A stretch of DNA of 64,000 nt from Rotaria socialis (taxonomy: Eukaryota > Rotifera > Eurotatoria > Philodinida > Philodinidae), in NCBI GenBank assembly GCA_905331475.1, contig CAJNYU010003101.1, positions 1-64,000 of the forward strand. The letters are read 5' to 3'. Shown piece by piece: positions 52,269 to 64,000 of this stretch (the stretch's first letter is position 1; each line of letters begins with the position of its first letter). A program made the translations under genes and the position numbers. The notes below the pieces were generated by a model. That model ran no database searches. It was not told the DNA's origin and saw nothing but the letters and a program-made list of their open reading frames with translations.

Positions 52269-53286
52269 ACGGGAAAAAAATCTTATTCGAATAATTACTT
52301 GAAATTAGAAACTTAACAATTTGAAACTGAAGATTAACCGTTATAATTTAAATAAAGAAAAAAGATTCTTGCATCGAATGATTTCTTTTTATTAAAACAA
52401 TGTTTCTCAAGGGGGAAAAGGCGGATTTTGAGATTTTGAAAATCTCAAAATCGAAAAGCATCCCCTCCCCTCCTCTGAATGACCTAGTTTCGACCTGAAA
52501 TTCTTCCCATATATAGGTTTCATGGTTCATAGAAGATCCTAAAAGTTTCCACTCGACCAAATGTTTCCTTCTTAAAATATTGAATTTTCAAAAAACTGGA
52601 TTTTCTGACCGTGCCGTGAAATGAGCATTTCTCGCGCATTCATTATCTTGGGAAGAAAAAATTCGTTTGCGCTGAAAATTTTATAATATTCTAAGCATCA
52701 TGAGACTTACACATGGAAAAAAATTCAGATGGAAATCCCATCATTCACGTTTTGGATTTTGGGTTTTTCAAAATCCCAAATCCGCCTTTCCCCTTGATAT
52801 TTCTCGATGCGTGCAATAAAAATATTGTTAATTAGAACTTTTTTTGCAGTCTGGCGGTTACCGTGTCTTTCAAGCATAGCTAACTTATAAAGAGTCTGTT
52901 ATTTCAGTTTCTTTTTAAGTCATCTGCGACAAAGAAGGGGAAGTAATGCAGAATAATAGGATATAATTATCGTTTTGTACAGGAAAGAGAACCATCGGGA
53001 TGGTAAAAACGCGTTCGTTTGTAATCTTAAATTCAAAGATGGTCCATTATCACATTATTATATTTTTTATTTCGATCTTTATTTAAATTGAAATGCATGT
53101 AAAACAGTAGACCAATATATTGCGTATATGTTTGATGAGATAAATTAGCGGAAAAAAATAGAATAACAAAAAAATTTCAATTGATTTATCGGAAAAATAA
53201 ATAAATAAATAAGATAAGAATTTCACTTCTATGTCTTGTCGATGTATAATCAAGCAAAAAACAATCGATAGACATTTTAAACACGT
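52269..53286. other. Intergenic with a MITE
   Basis: Holds the 389-bp inverted-repeat element at 52408-52796 (separate entry) and the 3' flank of FKBP15. Nothing else was recognised. Confidence 0.6.
52408..52796. mobile_element. Inverted-repeat MITE with 8-bp duplication
   Basis: A 389-bp element whose ends read CAAGGGGGAAAAGGCGGATT and, at the right, AATCCGCCTTTCCCCTTG. The inverted repeats extend over about 45 bp with a few mismatches and themselves contain a small palindrome (GATTTTGAAAATC). Flanks ATGTTTCT (52400-52407) and ATATTTCT (52797-52804) agree at 7 of 8 positions. The CA-start TIR and 8-bp duplication fit a hAT-type non-autonomous element distinct from the other two families in this window. 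There is no coding capacity. Confidence 0.82.
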
Positions 53287-56200
53287 TTATTTGAAAAGTT
53301 CATCTTCTGAGTCGTTAAGATTTGTCATTAATGGAATGTTTTCATTGAAGTTATACTGATAAGAAAAGACAAAAAATAAAATGAAGAAATAGATGAGATG
53401 GATTATTCATCATACGTTTCTAGGAGGTGCAGGTGATTGTGTAACAACTGGCGATGCAATACTATCTTGAATATATGGACGAGTTGATTGAAATAATTCT
53501 TCATTATTCTCTAGAATGAAAAATAAAATTGATACTGAAAGTAAAAAAACAAAGTATGATTTACCATCATCACTCAAAGTTTTCTCGTTTGGTATTTCCA
53601 AGTCCGGTGGTAACTGGCTATCCTTCACATCCGTGTTTTGATCATTCTTTTCAGTATCTTCATCTTTTTCTTCATTCTTGTTTTCAATTTCTTCATTGAT
53701 ATCATTACCAGCATGATCGTTGTTGACGATTTCAGACGAAGGTGTGGATTTGTTATTTTCATTCACAAGACTTGATGATATTGCGTCAGTTTCATTGTCT
53801 TAAACATAATTTAAAAAAACAATGATGAAAAGAAGAATTCACAAACTTATTTCAACAACTGATGAAGTCTGAGGTGTGATAAGATGAGAAGGAAACTAAC
53901 AAGTAATAATTGCACTGAGTCAGCAGTGACTAGTCTACATTTGGGATGAAAATATTTTCATGATGTAAACTGATCAGCGCCATTAAAAGTTAAAACTTCA
54001 TTAATGAATAGTTCTAGCGGACTATTTTATCAATTTAGTCTCATCTTGAGTCATGCTATTTTCAAATTTTACTTGTTTACTTTATTTTATCTAGTGATAA
54101 TACTACTGTCTTAGAAAAAAAATTACTTTCGTTTGTTACGACGTGCAATATTTGGCTTTGGCATGGATTCAGGGTGTGAATATGGGGTATCCAATCATTC
54201 TCAGTAAACAGAAGATCATTGCAAGGATGCAACCTAATGATTCTTACAATTGTACTAAACTTTGTCAAATCATCTATTTTCAAGTTTAAAACATCCGAAT
54301 TTAAACTTAATCTATTAAATATTTGTGAGCTAAATTTGTCTTAATTTACATCTAGAATATACAGAATGTGTTCTTTTATACACATCAATGATTATAGATT
54401 CCTTCTTCTGCATCCTAATTAGAAAAAGATCTGTGTGCTTTCCACGTCTTATGAAATATTAATTTCGTATTCATATGTGAATAGTTATCGAAAAATATTC
54501 ATACCAACAGATGTTGTATCTTCTGTAACCATAACGATCTGACTTTGTTCCAGTGCTTCAGATGAATTTTTTGATTCCTGTTGAAAATCATCCATAGTAT
54601 CCCAACCATTTTTTTGATTATTTGTTGACACTGTTAGATCAGATTGGTTGAGATCAGTTTTTTCATTTTGATTTTCAACTATTAATGAAATTTGTTCATT
54701 TTGATTCTCTATTATTGATGAAACTTCTTCATTTAATGTTTTTTGATCAACAGAATTTCCATTTAAGGGTTGATCATTTTTATCATTGTCAGCTGTTATT
54801 TGAACTTGTTCATTTTCATCGTCTGATTGAGTATCATCTGTTGATTGTTCATTTTGTGCGTCATCATTATCCGATAAAACTTTTAATGTTGCTTTCTTAA
54901 TTACATCCAGTGAACGAGAAAGAAATTGTTCGCCAGTATATTGTTTTGTTAGTCGAATGCGAGCTTTTAAACGTTGAAATATAATATTAATCGTACGTTT
55001 GACTTGGTCATTGATTAATTGCGGTTGTTCATCATTCATTTCGACTAATTTTTCTTTCATTAATACAAGACGTTCTTGAAGTTTTTCACACTGAGAGAAA
55101 AACAAAAATAAAAATCTAAAGAAAAGATTGATTATGTGAATTATTATTTACTCGTTCTTCATAAGCTTGAAGATTTTGTTGGGATTCTTGCAAGTCTTCA
55201 TTTGTTTGTTTTAACTAGAAATAAAAATCAGGTTAAAATTAGAAATAAAAGAAAAACACTTGATTAACTTTAATTTCGTTTTCATTGTGTAATGTTTTCA
55301 ATTGTTCTAATTCTTTTACTTTGGAATTTAATAGACGTTCATGTTGCGCATGTTGTCTATCAAGTTTTTCTTGCCATTCACGTTCTAAATCTTGTTCAAC
55401 TCGACTAATCTATTCGACGAATACATTTATTTTTATTCAATTTTTATGAACAACAAAAAAGTAAAACTAACTTCTTGATTCGTTGTCAAAGTATCATTTG
55501 TTCGTTGTTTACGTAATTTAGCTCTTAGTTCATCTAGTTCTTTTTCATATGATTGTTTTTGTTCGTCGATATCATCTTGCCAACGTTTACGTTCATTTTC
55601 GAATTTCGCTTTTCGTTCGTTGTGTATCTATTGAAACAAAACAACGTTTAATTTGTAAAATATTGAGTTTTTCTTTAATTTAAAATATTATTGCAATGGG
55701 CAAAAAATCAAATTTGGTGGCAACTCCATGAAAGGAAAACTTAAATAATTTTTTTAAACATTTTGATGATTTTCTATGGCGATAAAATTTAACTTAGCGT
55801 TATTTCTTATCTAGTTTTGTTTTTGTACGAAGTCATAGATATTCGATTTCAATTCAATTTAACTTTGGGAAAATCGAAATAAATAGTTTTATTTAGTTTT
55901 CGATTGCTCAGATTAAGTATCATTACGATTTTTCCTTGAAAAATATTAATACTATGAGATGCTGCATGCCGTTGAATACTACCGATTCAACAAGCTGATG
56001 CAGTAAGTTAAACTGAAATCAGCTGGGCTATTGAAATAATTAGTAATGTGTAGTATCTAGCATTTGAACGAGGACATAGCAACACATAGCTTTTCTGACA
56101 TAATATAGCGATGAAAGAACCAGACACTGAATATATCACTGTGATAAATGATTCTAGAAGTACAAAATATAATAGATCTATATGATATTTTTCTGCTTTT

Positions 56201-59200
56201 CCCTGATATTATCACCTGATACTATTACAAAAATAGTTCGATCGAAGAAAAATCTACTAAGCATGCACTTTTTTTTACAGATGTATCGTTAATTTATCAC
56301 CGTTTTTGTGTTATTCATTAAACACCAGTTTCCTCCCTATTTAATGATAAGAATAAAATTCATTGGAAAAAAGAAATCCCATCAACATCGTGTGATCTTC
56401 TTTTAGTTAAATCGAATAAATTTTACTTAAGATCAAAGATTCGAAAGTAAAAAATTGCTTTTGTATCGTTACTTAGCGTCCAAGGTGAGTTTACATGTGT
56501 TCTGAATTTCATGTAATTAACGAGATTGAGTTTTTAGTCTATTTCTGTAGAAAGACTGCATTTTGCTCTATTTGTAAAATAAATATCGTAACTCCTATAG
56601 GGAATAAAGAGAAAAGTTCATTTTTGAGTTTGAAGTTGCAACTTTGCATCGAGACAAACTTTGACATGAATACTTTTTGGTCAATGCTTAGATTTTGTGA
56701 CTGTTCAGATCTTTGGAAACAGTCATGGTCATAGCGTGTTTGTTACATTGCTAATGTAAAACGGGAAATATTTGATATGTAGACAATAAACTACTCGTGT
56801 TCATTATTATCTCTATGTCAAATTTCAAGTCGAAATTCGAACCTAGTTTTTCTCATTTCGCTATGAGAGATTAAGATCTTAATTGCAAAGTAATTTATTA
56901 GTTAGAAGGCTATCCCCTCATAAGAAATCTTTGTAATATAACTGCTTACCTTTTCGAAATTGGCACAAGTAACTTTAGTTTCAGCTAGTTCTTCTTCTAA
57001 TGTATTTAAATTAGTTTGTACTTGTTTTTTCATAGATTTTTCAGTTTTTAATTGCTCTTGCGTTGAATCAAATTTCATTTGAATTTCTAAACGTTGATGT
57101 TCCGATTTTTGTAACTCATCTTTATATTGATCACATTGATGCATTAATGTAATCAAACGTGACTGACTTTCATTTGTATCTTGCGTATATTTATTAATTT
57201 GTAATTGTAAATCAGCTATTTTACTTGTTGATATACTTAAATTATTTGTTAATTCAACTTTTTGTTTTTCTAAATCAAGAATTTTCTGTGCCGTTTGTTC
57301 GGATACGTTATTAACAACAACATTTCGTTGCTCAGCTGTTTGATGTGTTTGTTCAATTAGCCTATTTCATATTCAAAACAAAATTAAGATAAACAAAGAG
57401 AACTGAATTAATTACTTTTGATTTCTATCAAGTAATTCAGATATTTTTAGATTAAGCTCTTCAACTTTTGCAGTACGATCGAATGAATCTTTTTTCATAG
57501 TATCATTTTCCTAAGAAAAAGTTTTCGAATAAAATTACAAGAAATCAATCACTATTCGAAATATACTTTAACAATTCGCTGAATGTTTGCAAGAAGTATA
57601 TTTGTTTCCATGGTAGGATATGTTGTTGAATTTTTCGTATCGAACTAAATCATTTTGTTCTTTTTCAATGTTTTGATTTAAAAAAAAGGACAATACTTTT
57701 TCATGTAATAAATCGATTTTTTCTGTTAGTCGATTAAATAATTGACGAGTATCATTTGGATATTGTTGTGGTTGTGCCTGTGCTTGTTGTTGCTGATAGA
57801 ATGTATCTGTTGGTGGAGCTATAATTATATAAGTTAATTAGTTCTGTGAGTATCGACTTCTTTTATAAATTAGTTTTTTTAAAATTTGTCTTTATATCTT
57901 CATAAAACTTCCTGATAATATATTAGGGATATTCGGGAAAAAAAAATATATATATATATATATGTTAGGTATTTTGTTTTGAAGATATTTTCAACTGTAT
58001 TGCTAACAATTAAAATTCATATTAAACAGCGAGAAGAATATCTATACTAAGTTTTCGAAAAACAAAGTTTAAATATTTTAACTCATGAATTAAGAATATT
58101 TTATAAACAACATATGGGATGCTCATATCCTTGTGAAAACAGACGGAATTCTCTTGCATGAGAAGTATTTGCTTTTAATAAGAATCATAAAAATGTGAAA
58201 GTTATCAATAATGAACTATATTCTAGCAATGCTATTTAAATAATATAATTTATGTTTTAAAAGAAAACTTATATATTACCAGTAGGTGTAGCCGGAAGAT
58301 ATTGTGAAGAAGGCCACATTGCTACTTGCTGATAAGCCATTCCACTCATTGATGAACCTGTAAAATACAGGGAAAAAATAGAAACTCTGCTTTTCAAACA
58401 TTGTTTACCTGGCCGACTATTGTAATCATGTAATGGTTGCTGTACTGGGTATAGAAGTGGCTGTTGTATTAAAGAATGAGAAGCAGCTTGTTGATGATGA
58501 AGCTGATGCTGATGCTGATACATGGGCGGTACGAATTGAACTGGTGGTGGAATTGTTGCTGTTGGCATCTATAATAAATAGATAAATAAAGAAAGGAAGA
58601 AGACATTTTTTATCTTCGTTTTTCTATTTACAGATCTTGATGATACAGCATTTTGAATAAATTCATTATTAATCGAATCATCATCACCTAATGCAGGTAG
58701 TTGGTGTTGATGCGGATTAGTAAATGCACTTGTTTGATTTGAATTAGGAAGCATTGAAACTCCACCCATTTTGTTAATGCGTTGTAACATTTTATTTTTG
58801 TCATCATTAGTCTTTCAATAAAAATTCCTAATTTAGGTGAAAATAAAAATGAATTAACCAACTTCATTCTCTTCTGTAATTGTATGTTTTCGTTCCACAG
58901 TTGGTTGTTCTTCTGATGGCATTGTTATTGAACTAGAACGAGCTTCTTTTTCTCGTTTGACCTAATTTATAACAAAAGAAAAAGCATTAAAAATTCGTTG
59001 AATTGAAAAGAACACATATGTTCAATCGACATACACGAATAATTTCTATATTATAAAGTATTTTCCCGATCATTGTTATACGTTGACCATTTTTTTTCAT
59101 TCCACGAATTGCATCATCAAATGCCTGAAAATTTTATTTCAGAAGTCAAAAGACAAGATTTTTTCCTTTGTTTTAAAAATTTACTTTGCCATTTTGCTGT

Positions 59201-60218
59201 TTACCAATTTTCAGTCTTAGTGGTTTAGTTTCTCCGCTCTAATAATAAAAGAAGAAAACGCTTGTTCTTTCAAGTAACAATAAACGAAATGAATTTTACA
59301 TCAGCAGATGCAACTGTTCCATTTTCAAGTAACTTATATTGATTAACTGCTATTTCTGCGCTGTCATGATCAGCTAAAATTGAACCTTCACCTTCTCGAA
59401 TATCTTGTATAATATAATCGAATTTAAATCCGAGCAAATAAGCTTTTGCCACGACAATCTAAAGTAAAATTTCAATTTTTCTTCTAAACGAAAATAAAAA
59501 CACCGAATAATAACTTGTAAAATAAAGTCAGCAAGTGTTTGTTTGGTATCAAACATCACTGACCAATTAATACCACCATCGTCTTGAAACGCCAAATAAT
59601 TATTTACTTGGCACTAAAATTCAATGAACTCGTTACTAAAAAAACATATGCATTAACAATGCATATTTACTGTGAAGACTGATGAAGTATTTATGCGTGC
59701 CGATGTAATATGTTGAGTTTTTGTTAAATATAGAATAAGTTGAAACATTGTATTATCCGTTGATAATATAGCAACACCCATTTTCCCTCGTGGCGCCCAT
59801 TTTTGATCGGCACCACTGAAATGTTTAAATAGAAGAATGAAAAATAAAACAAAATAAAATTTACAGTGAAAATGCTTGAACAGCAGTTGCTGTCATGATC
59901 TTTGGTGGAGAATCTTTAACGAAAAAAAAAGAAAAAAGAAAATGAAGAATCACAAGATCTTCTCCGTTGTTGTTATTGTTGTCCTCTTTTTTTTCTTCTT
60001 CTTTTAAATACCTTTTTTAGGTTGTTTAGGTGGAACATAAGCTACAGTCGGTGCTGCTACTGCTGGTTCACTACCATGAAAAAGAGAAGCCAAGTTTCTA
60101 GAACTATTATAGGAAAAAATGAATTAATGATTATTTTTTTAAATACAATTTTTTAAATAAATTTTTAAAACCTTTGATTGGCCGAAGTAAAGTCGATATC
60201 ATCATCGTCACTCATCAT
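53287..60218 (-). CDS. FKBP15: FK506-binding protein 15 (FKBP15/WAFL) homologue
   Basis: A many-exon gene with ATG at 60216-60218. It opens MMSDDDDIDFTS, then LASLFHGSEP and VPPKQPKK as in FKBP15. An EVH1/WH1-like region follows (MTATAVQAFSL, GKMGVAILS, then NNYLAFQDDGGINWSVMFD). A degenerate FKBP domain comes next (DSAEIAVNQYKLLENG and DAIRGMKKNGQRITIIG), then a Gln/Pro-rich linker with a 4-Gln run and a long coiled coil from about 57620 down to 55090, including NIQRIVKEND and KISELLDRNQK. The coiled coil runs into VKRTINIIFQRLKARIRLTK, matching the conserved KIMNQVFQSLRREF block. The tail is acidic and ends DSEDELFK. FKBP15 links early endosomes to actin transport. The FKBP fold here lacks most active-site aromatics, so peptidyl-prolyl isomerase activity is unlikely, as in animals generally. 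Exons are separated mostly by 50-100-bp introns. Confidence 0.9.
55628..56949 (-). other. Long intron within the FKBP15 coiled coil
   Basis: A 1322-bp intron between exons encoding CANFEK and IHNERKAKFE. It is far longer than the gene's other introns. No coding segment was recognised (the 56495-56734 ORF is on the opposite strand and unsupported). No inverted-repeat element was spotted. Confidence 0.65.
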
Positions 60219-60578
60219 AAAGATCTGCAAAAAATAGAGACAAACAAAAACAATTACACTCACCTTGCCTCATTTCTTATCTCTTGTTCTCCCTTTTTCT
60301 TATGAGTTATCGGTTCTTTAATAGAAAAAAAGAAAAATTTCATCTCTGGATTTGTTTATTCAACAAAACGTCCAAACATGAGAATAGAAACACGAGCAAA
60401 TGCAAAATATGTAATTGAAGAAAGGAAAAGAAACAAGACAGATAGAACAGGGCAAACGAAAAAAACTAAGTTTTATTTTATCAAAATGAATGTTTTCTGT
60501 TCGTTTATTTTGGATTTATTTGAAATGTCGACAAAAATCAAGAGAAAAAATGGAAAGTTCGCATATAATTTATTATTC
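60219..60578. other. Short intergenic gap between FKBP15 and DNAJA
   Basis: 360 bp containing the FKBP15 upstream region and the DNAJA 3' UTR, with A-rich and T-rich tracts. No separate feature. Confidence 0.5.
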
Positions 60579-63387
60579 TTATTGAGATCTGCATGCCTGG
60601 ACACCTGGATGAGCATGACCTCCTTCATCATCTGAATCACCACCAGCTTCATATGCTTCTCGACGATTACCCCGTCGATCATCATGCGCTGATTTCGTTG
60701 TATGAAAATCGATCATATGGGCTTCTTCGACATGTTCACCTTGTGGAATATCAATATGTGGCCGCTTTGGTAAGAGTGATTCAAGATACTGTAAAAACAA
60801 GAAAACAAAAGTAAAGCATTGATAAAATCATCAAAATGATTAGTATTTACCTTAAGTACTTGAGGATCAGTAAGAGATTTTTCTGAAGGAAATTCAACAT
60901 CGAATTGAATAATTAGATCTCCTGTGTCATGCGTTCGCATATTAATCATTCCTTGCCCCTTCAAACATCGATATGTTTCTAAAAAATAAAACATTTTAGT
61001 TTGAATTGATAAATTAGATAAACATATACCTGGCGCAATCGGATCATTGGGTGGATGTTTTAAAATAATTTTCCTTCCATCTAAATGTGTTAAGACAAGT
61101 TTAAAACCACATAGGGATTCAACTAAATTAATTTTATGTTTCATAATGAGATTATCTCCATTGCGCTGAAAAACAGCATGTGGTTCTTGTTGTAAAACAA
61201 TAATAACATCTCCAGGTTCCATATTTGGTGCTTGATCACTTTCACCTGGAAAACGAACCTGTTGTTCATGTTTGCTACCTAAAAGAATGTATTTATTTTC
61301 AGAAAATCTTCATATTTAATATAATTAAACTAACCTGGTGATATAACAATTTCAAGTTTCTTCTTTTGATCAACTGTCTTTTTACCATAACAATTTTTAC
61401 AACGATCTCGTTCATTGATTATTTCACCTACGGAAGAAAAATCAAAATTTATTTTTTCAAATTATAAAAATAAAATAATATTTACCTTCTCCACTACAAT
61501 CTTTGCATACTTGTTGCATTCTTTGCATCATATTTGGACCTATTTGTCGTGTGACTATCTGAATACCTTGACCACGACATGACGTACATGTTTGTTTAGC
61601 ACCCTCACGGCCCCCAACACTACAAGAATTTTATTGTTTGCAAAAGATTTTAAAAAACTCAAACTTATGACATACCCATTGCATGTTGGACATAAGACTT
61701 TACGAGATATTTCTAGTGCACTTGTATCACCTTTATATAGTTGTTCAAGTGTTACTCTGTTTTAATAAATGATCACTAATTAGAGAAATATTGCGAATAG
61801 TATGAATAGTTACTTGAGTGGATGTGCAATATCATCGCCTTTACGCCGTCGAGGTCTTCCTCCACCCATGTTTGAATGACCAAATAAACCTCCGAAAGGA
61901 TGACCACCAAAATGATGGCCACCAAAGGATGAATCGCCACCGAAAAATTGACCAAGAATATCTGCCATATTTCCTAAATAATTAAGTTAACGTCAATACA
62001 ACATGAATATTTCATAAGAGAATTGTAGAAAGATTTGTTTTGAATTATTTTCCTCACATTATGACTACTAGATTGATTTTGTTTTAAAATATTTTATATG
62101 CATGTTTTTGCTACTCATGGTTTTAACTAGCTTAAATTTGAGATATCAATTAATGTTTATACGAAGAAAACTACCATTACAGTATCGAATTATAATTTGT
62201 CTTTTTTAATAGTTATTTAGAGATATTCGGTTGTATATAACGAAAATTCAATTGAACACATGTCGGCTAATATATATATAAAATATTAATCAAAGTGAAA
62301 TTTCTTTCGAATGCTGGAGAATCCCTCAATTTTAAATAATAGATTTTTTATCTATTCATTTTCAATCAAAAAAACTCTCTACAAAAATAAACCTAAATAT
62401 ATCTTATGTAATAAACTCGTTACATTATGTAAAATTCTTCTTTAATTTATTTATTAACTTCCTTAACGATATGTAATATGGTTCAGAAGAGAAACAAATC
62501 TAACTGAACACATCTATTCAAGTTCATATTATTTTCACCAGTATCGACCTGTGTAAGATAAAGAAGAGCTTATACGGATTCTTCATGTAAGACTTCTCTT
62601 CCCACCCGATCACAAGAATTTCTAACTGAGATTTTGCTCGTAAATACGTTTCATAGTTACTAGAATGATCATGATTCAAGCAAAAACGAATCCTATTCGT
62701 TTCAGATAATAATTTCAAATAGAAAAAATTGTTATTATACTCGTTTATGTGAAAAGGGGATCATGTTTTTAATATTTAATATCTCTACAAAACGAAGACC
62801 TAACGAGATGGATTGTTTTAGGTCATGTTTTGTGACCAAAAGAACTCTAGTTATGTGAAACACAACTTTTAAATCGATATTTATGACAAATAGTTAGCTA
62901 AGATAGAAAGCAACCGCACGACGTATTTGTATCCTGAGATCTTGAACACGTAGCTAATGTTTCAACTAAAATAACTAACCTCCACCACCGCTGTTGCCGC
63001 CACCTTCTTTAAGTCCTTCAAGACCATAGTTGCTATAGAAAAAAAGAAAATGAGTTATTTCTAATTCTCGGTAAATAAAATTCTAAAATCATACTCATAG
63101 ATACGTCTTTTATTATCATCTGTTAAAACTTGATAAGCGAATGATATTTCTTTGAACTAGAACAAAAGAAAAAAAGGTTTCTACACCAATTTCAAACATA
63201 AATACCTTTTCGGCCGATTCAGGATTTTTATCTGGATGATGTGTTTTTGCAAGTTTGTGATATGCCTAAAAGAATTCAAACAAGATAAGTTTTCTTTCTT
63301 TTTATTTTTCCAACAGACTTTTTTAATTTCTTGTTCATTGGCAGTGCGGGAAACGCCAAGTAAATCATATAGTTTTGAGTCCGGCAT
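60579..63387 (-). CDS. Type-I J-protein (DNAJA/Ydj1 class)
   Basis: A gene of about eleven exons encoding roughly 430 residues. The J domain is split over the first exons: MPDSKLYDLLGVSRTANEQE, KLAKTHHPDKNPESAEK with the HPD tripeptide, then FKEISFAYQVLTDD. A Gly/Phe-rich region follows (FGGHHFGGHPFGG). Four CxxCxGxG-type zinc motifs come next: CPTCNG, CTSCRG, CKDCSG and CKNCYG. The C-terminal substrate-binding domains include GDVIIVLQQEPHAVFQRNGD and GDLIIQFDVEFP. The protein ends in CRSQ, a CaaX-like box that should be farnesylated, as in DNAJA1/A2 and Ydj1. It acts as cytosolic co-chaperone of Hsp70, delivering clients and stimulating ATPase activity. DNAJA1 and DNAJA2 cannot be separated here. 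A 1-kb intron (61974-62979) separates the J and Gly/Phe regions. Confidence 0.93.
61974..62979 (-). other. Long intron of the DNAJA gene
   Basis: 1006 bp, the gene's only long intron. Short AT tracts only. The minus-strand ORF 62524-62718 within it is unsupported. Confidence 0.75.
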
Positions 63388-63518
63388 AACGATCTAAGGT
63401 AGATGAATTTGTATAGCAATCTACAAAATATGTGAAATTTTTTATTTATTTTCTTGTTTTTCTTTTAATTCAAAAGTTTTCGTTTTCTTAAGAAATTAAA
63501 TTAGAAAAGAAAATATTC

Positions 63519-64000
63519 TCAATGTGTTTGACAAGAATGAACTTTTGGTTGACCATCATTGTCCTCATCATCTTCATCGTCGTCATCATCATCAACGTAT
63601 TGATCATCGTCATCATCATCACCATCACCACCACAACCATTCTCTTCATTACTATCATTGGACGCCTTCTGTGAACGATGTTTATTTGAATGGGATTCGC
63701 TTTTATAATCAATCATTGATGATGTTTCATCAAGATTAACTCCTGATGGAACATTTAACGTTGGTTTTGGTGGTAATATACTTTCTAATTGCTATAATAA
63801 AACGGAAAAAGAAAAGTTGAAAAAGAAACAACAAATTTTTAATAAATTTTTTAAAATACTTGAATAATATTTGGATGCTGAAAGAAACTTATTGGCGGGA
63901 ATTCCACATCGAATTGAATAATTAAATCACCTGTATGATGAGTTTCCATACTGATCATACCTTGATTTGGTATCTTTTTCATTGAATCTATAGAAAGAAA
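63519..64000 (-). CDS. Second DNAJA-class J-protein, 3' part, runs off window
   Basis: The last two exons of a paralogue of the preceding gene, beginning beyond base 64000. The upstream exon (starting before the window edge and ending near 63861) encodes GMISMETHHTGDLIIQFDVEFP, equivalent to GMINMRTHDTGDLIIQFDVEFP of the neighbour. The last exon (about 63793-63519) encodes QLESILPPKPTLNVPSGVN, then a long acidic run of Asp and Glu (about 63560-63630) and the terminus CQTH, a possible CaaX box. Only 131 bp separate this stop codon from the ATG of the downstream paralogue on the same strand. It is partial by window truncation, not broken as far as visible. Confidence 0.85.

Noticed and set aside
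63524..63739. His-rich plus-strand ORF
   Set aside because: Antisense of the Asp codon run (GAT read as ATC/CAT) in the second DNAJA gene.

Overview
This window is eukaryotic nuclear DNA, most likely from a bdelloid rotifer. The assignment is an inference. It rests on the strong A+T bias, the many canonical GT-AG introns of about 50-80 bp, a multi-exon gene fusing an ADP-ribosyltransferase domain to kinesin-light-chain-type TPRs (a combination I associate with bdelloid genomes), and animal ciliary, kinase and ubiquitin-ligase genes next to a bacterial/plant-like LigB dioxygenase. I see no operons, CRISPR array, rRNA or tRNA. Gene models were built by hand: exon phases were checked so that reading frames close across the stated junctions.

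Layout. 0-9.6 kb: a DRAM/TMEM150-type membrane protein (-), a decayed EF-hand gene (+), a 98-residue DUF5522-type cysteine-motif protein (-) and the oligosaccharyltransferase subunit OSTC (+). 10.9-15.9 kb: ribosomal protein RPL23A (-), a membrane-anchored methyltransferase-like protein (+), and a DRC2/CCDC65-like axonemal coiled-coil protein (-) whose 3' end overlaps the methyltransferase by 18 coding bases. 17-24 kb: a tight run of minus-strand genes: ART-TPR fusion, DNAJC24/DPH4 J-protein, and an ERK-type MAP kinase with a TEY activation motif in 10 exons. 25-33 kb: a hAT-like MITE, then the E3 ubiquitin ligase COP1 (16 exons, RING + WD40). 34.8-40.5 kb: a low-complexity SH3 protein (-) and a LigB/DODA-type extradiol dioxygenase (-). 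41-48 kb: a second copy of the same MITE, a long gene-poor stretch, a rhodopsin-family GPCR (+) and a larger non-autonomous hAT-like element. 48-53 kb: a SNAP-25-like fragment, two secreted proteins and another MITE. 53-64 kb: FKBP15 (-), a complete type-I J-protein (DNAJA class, -) and the 3' part of a second DNAJA paralog running off the window end.

Most genes are ordinary conserved housekeeping or signalling genes acting in separate pathways, and there is no evident shared pathway. The accessory signal lies in the ART-TPR fusion, the secreted cysteine-pair proteins, the LigB dioxygenase and the mobile elements. Four elements in three families have terminal inverted repeats and 8-bp target duplications, as hAT transposons do. 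Most remaining sequence is A+T-rich intergenic or intronic DNA in which I recognise nothing.
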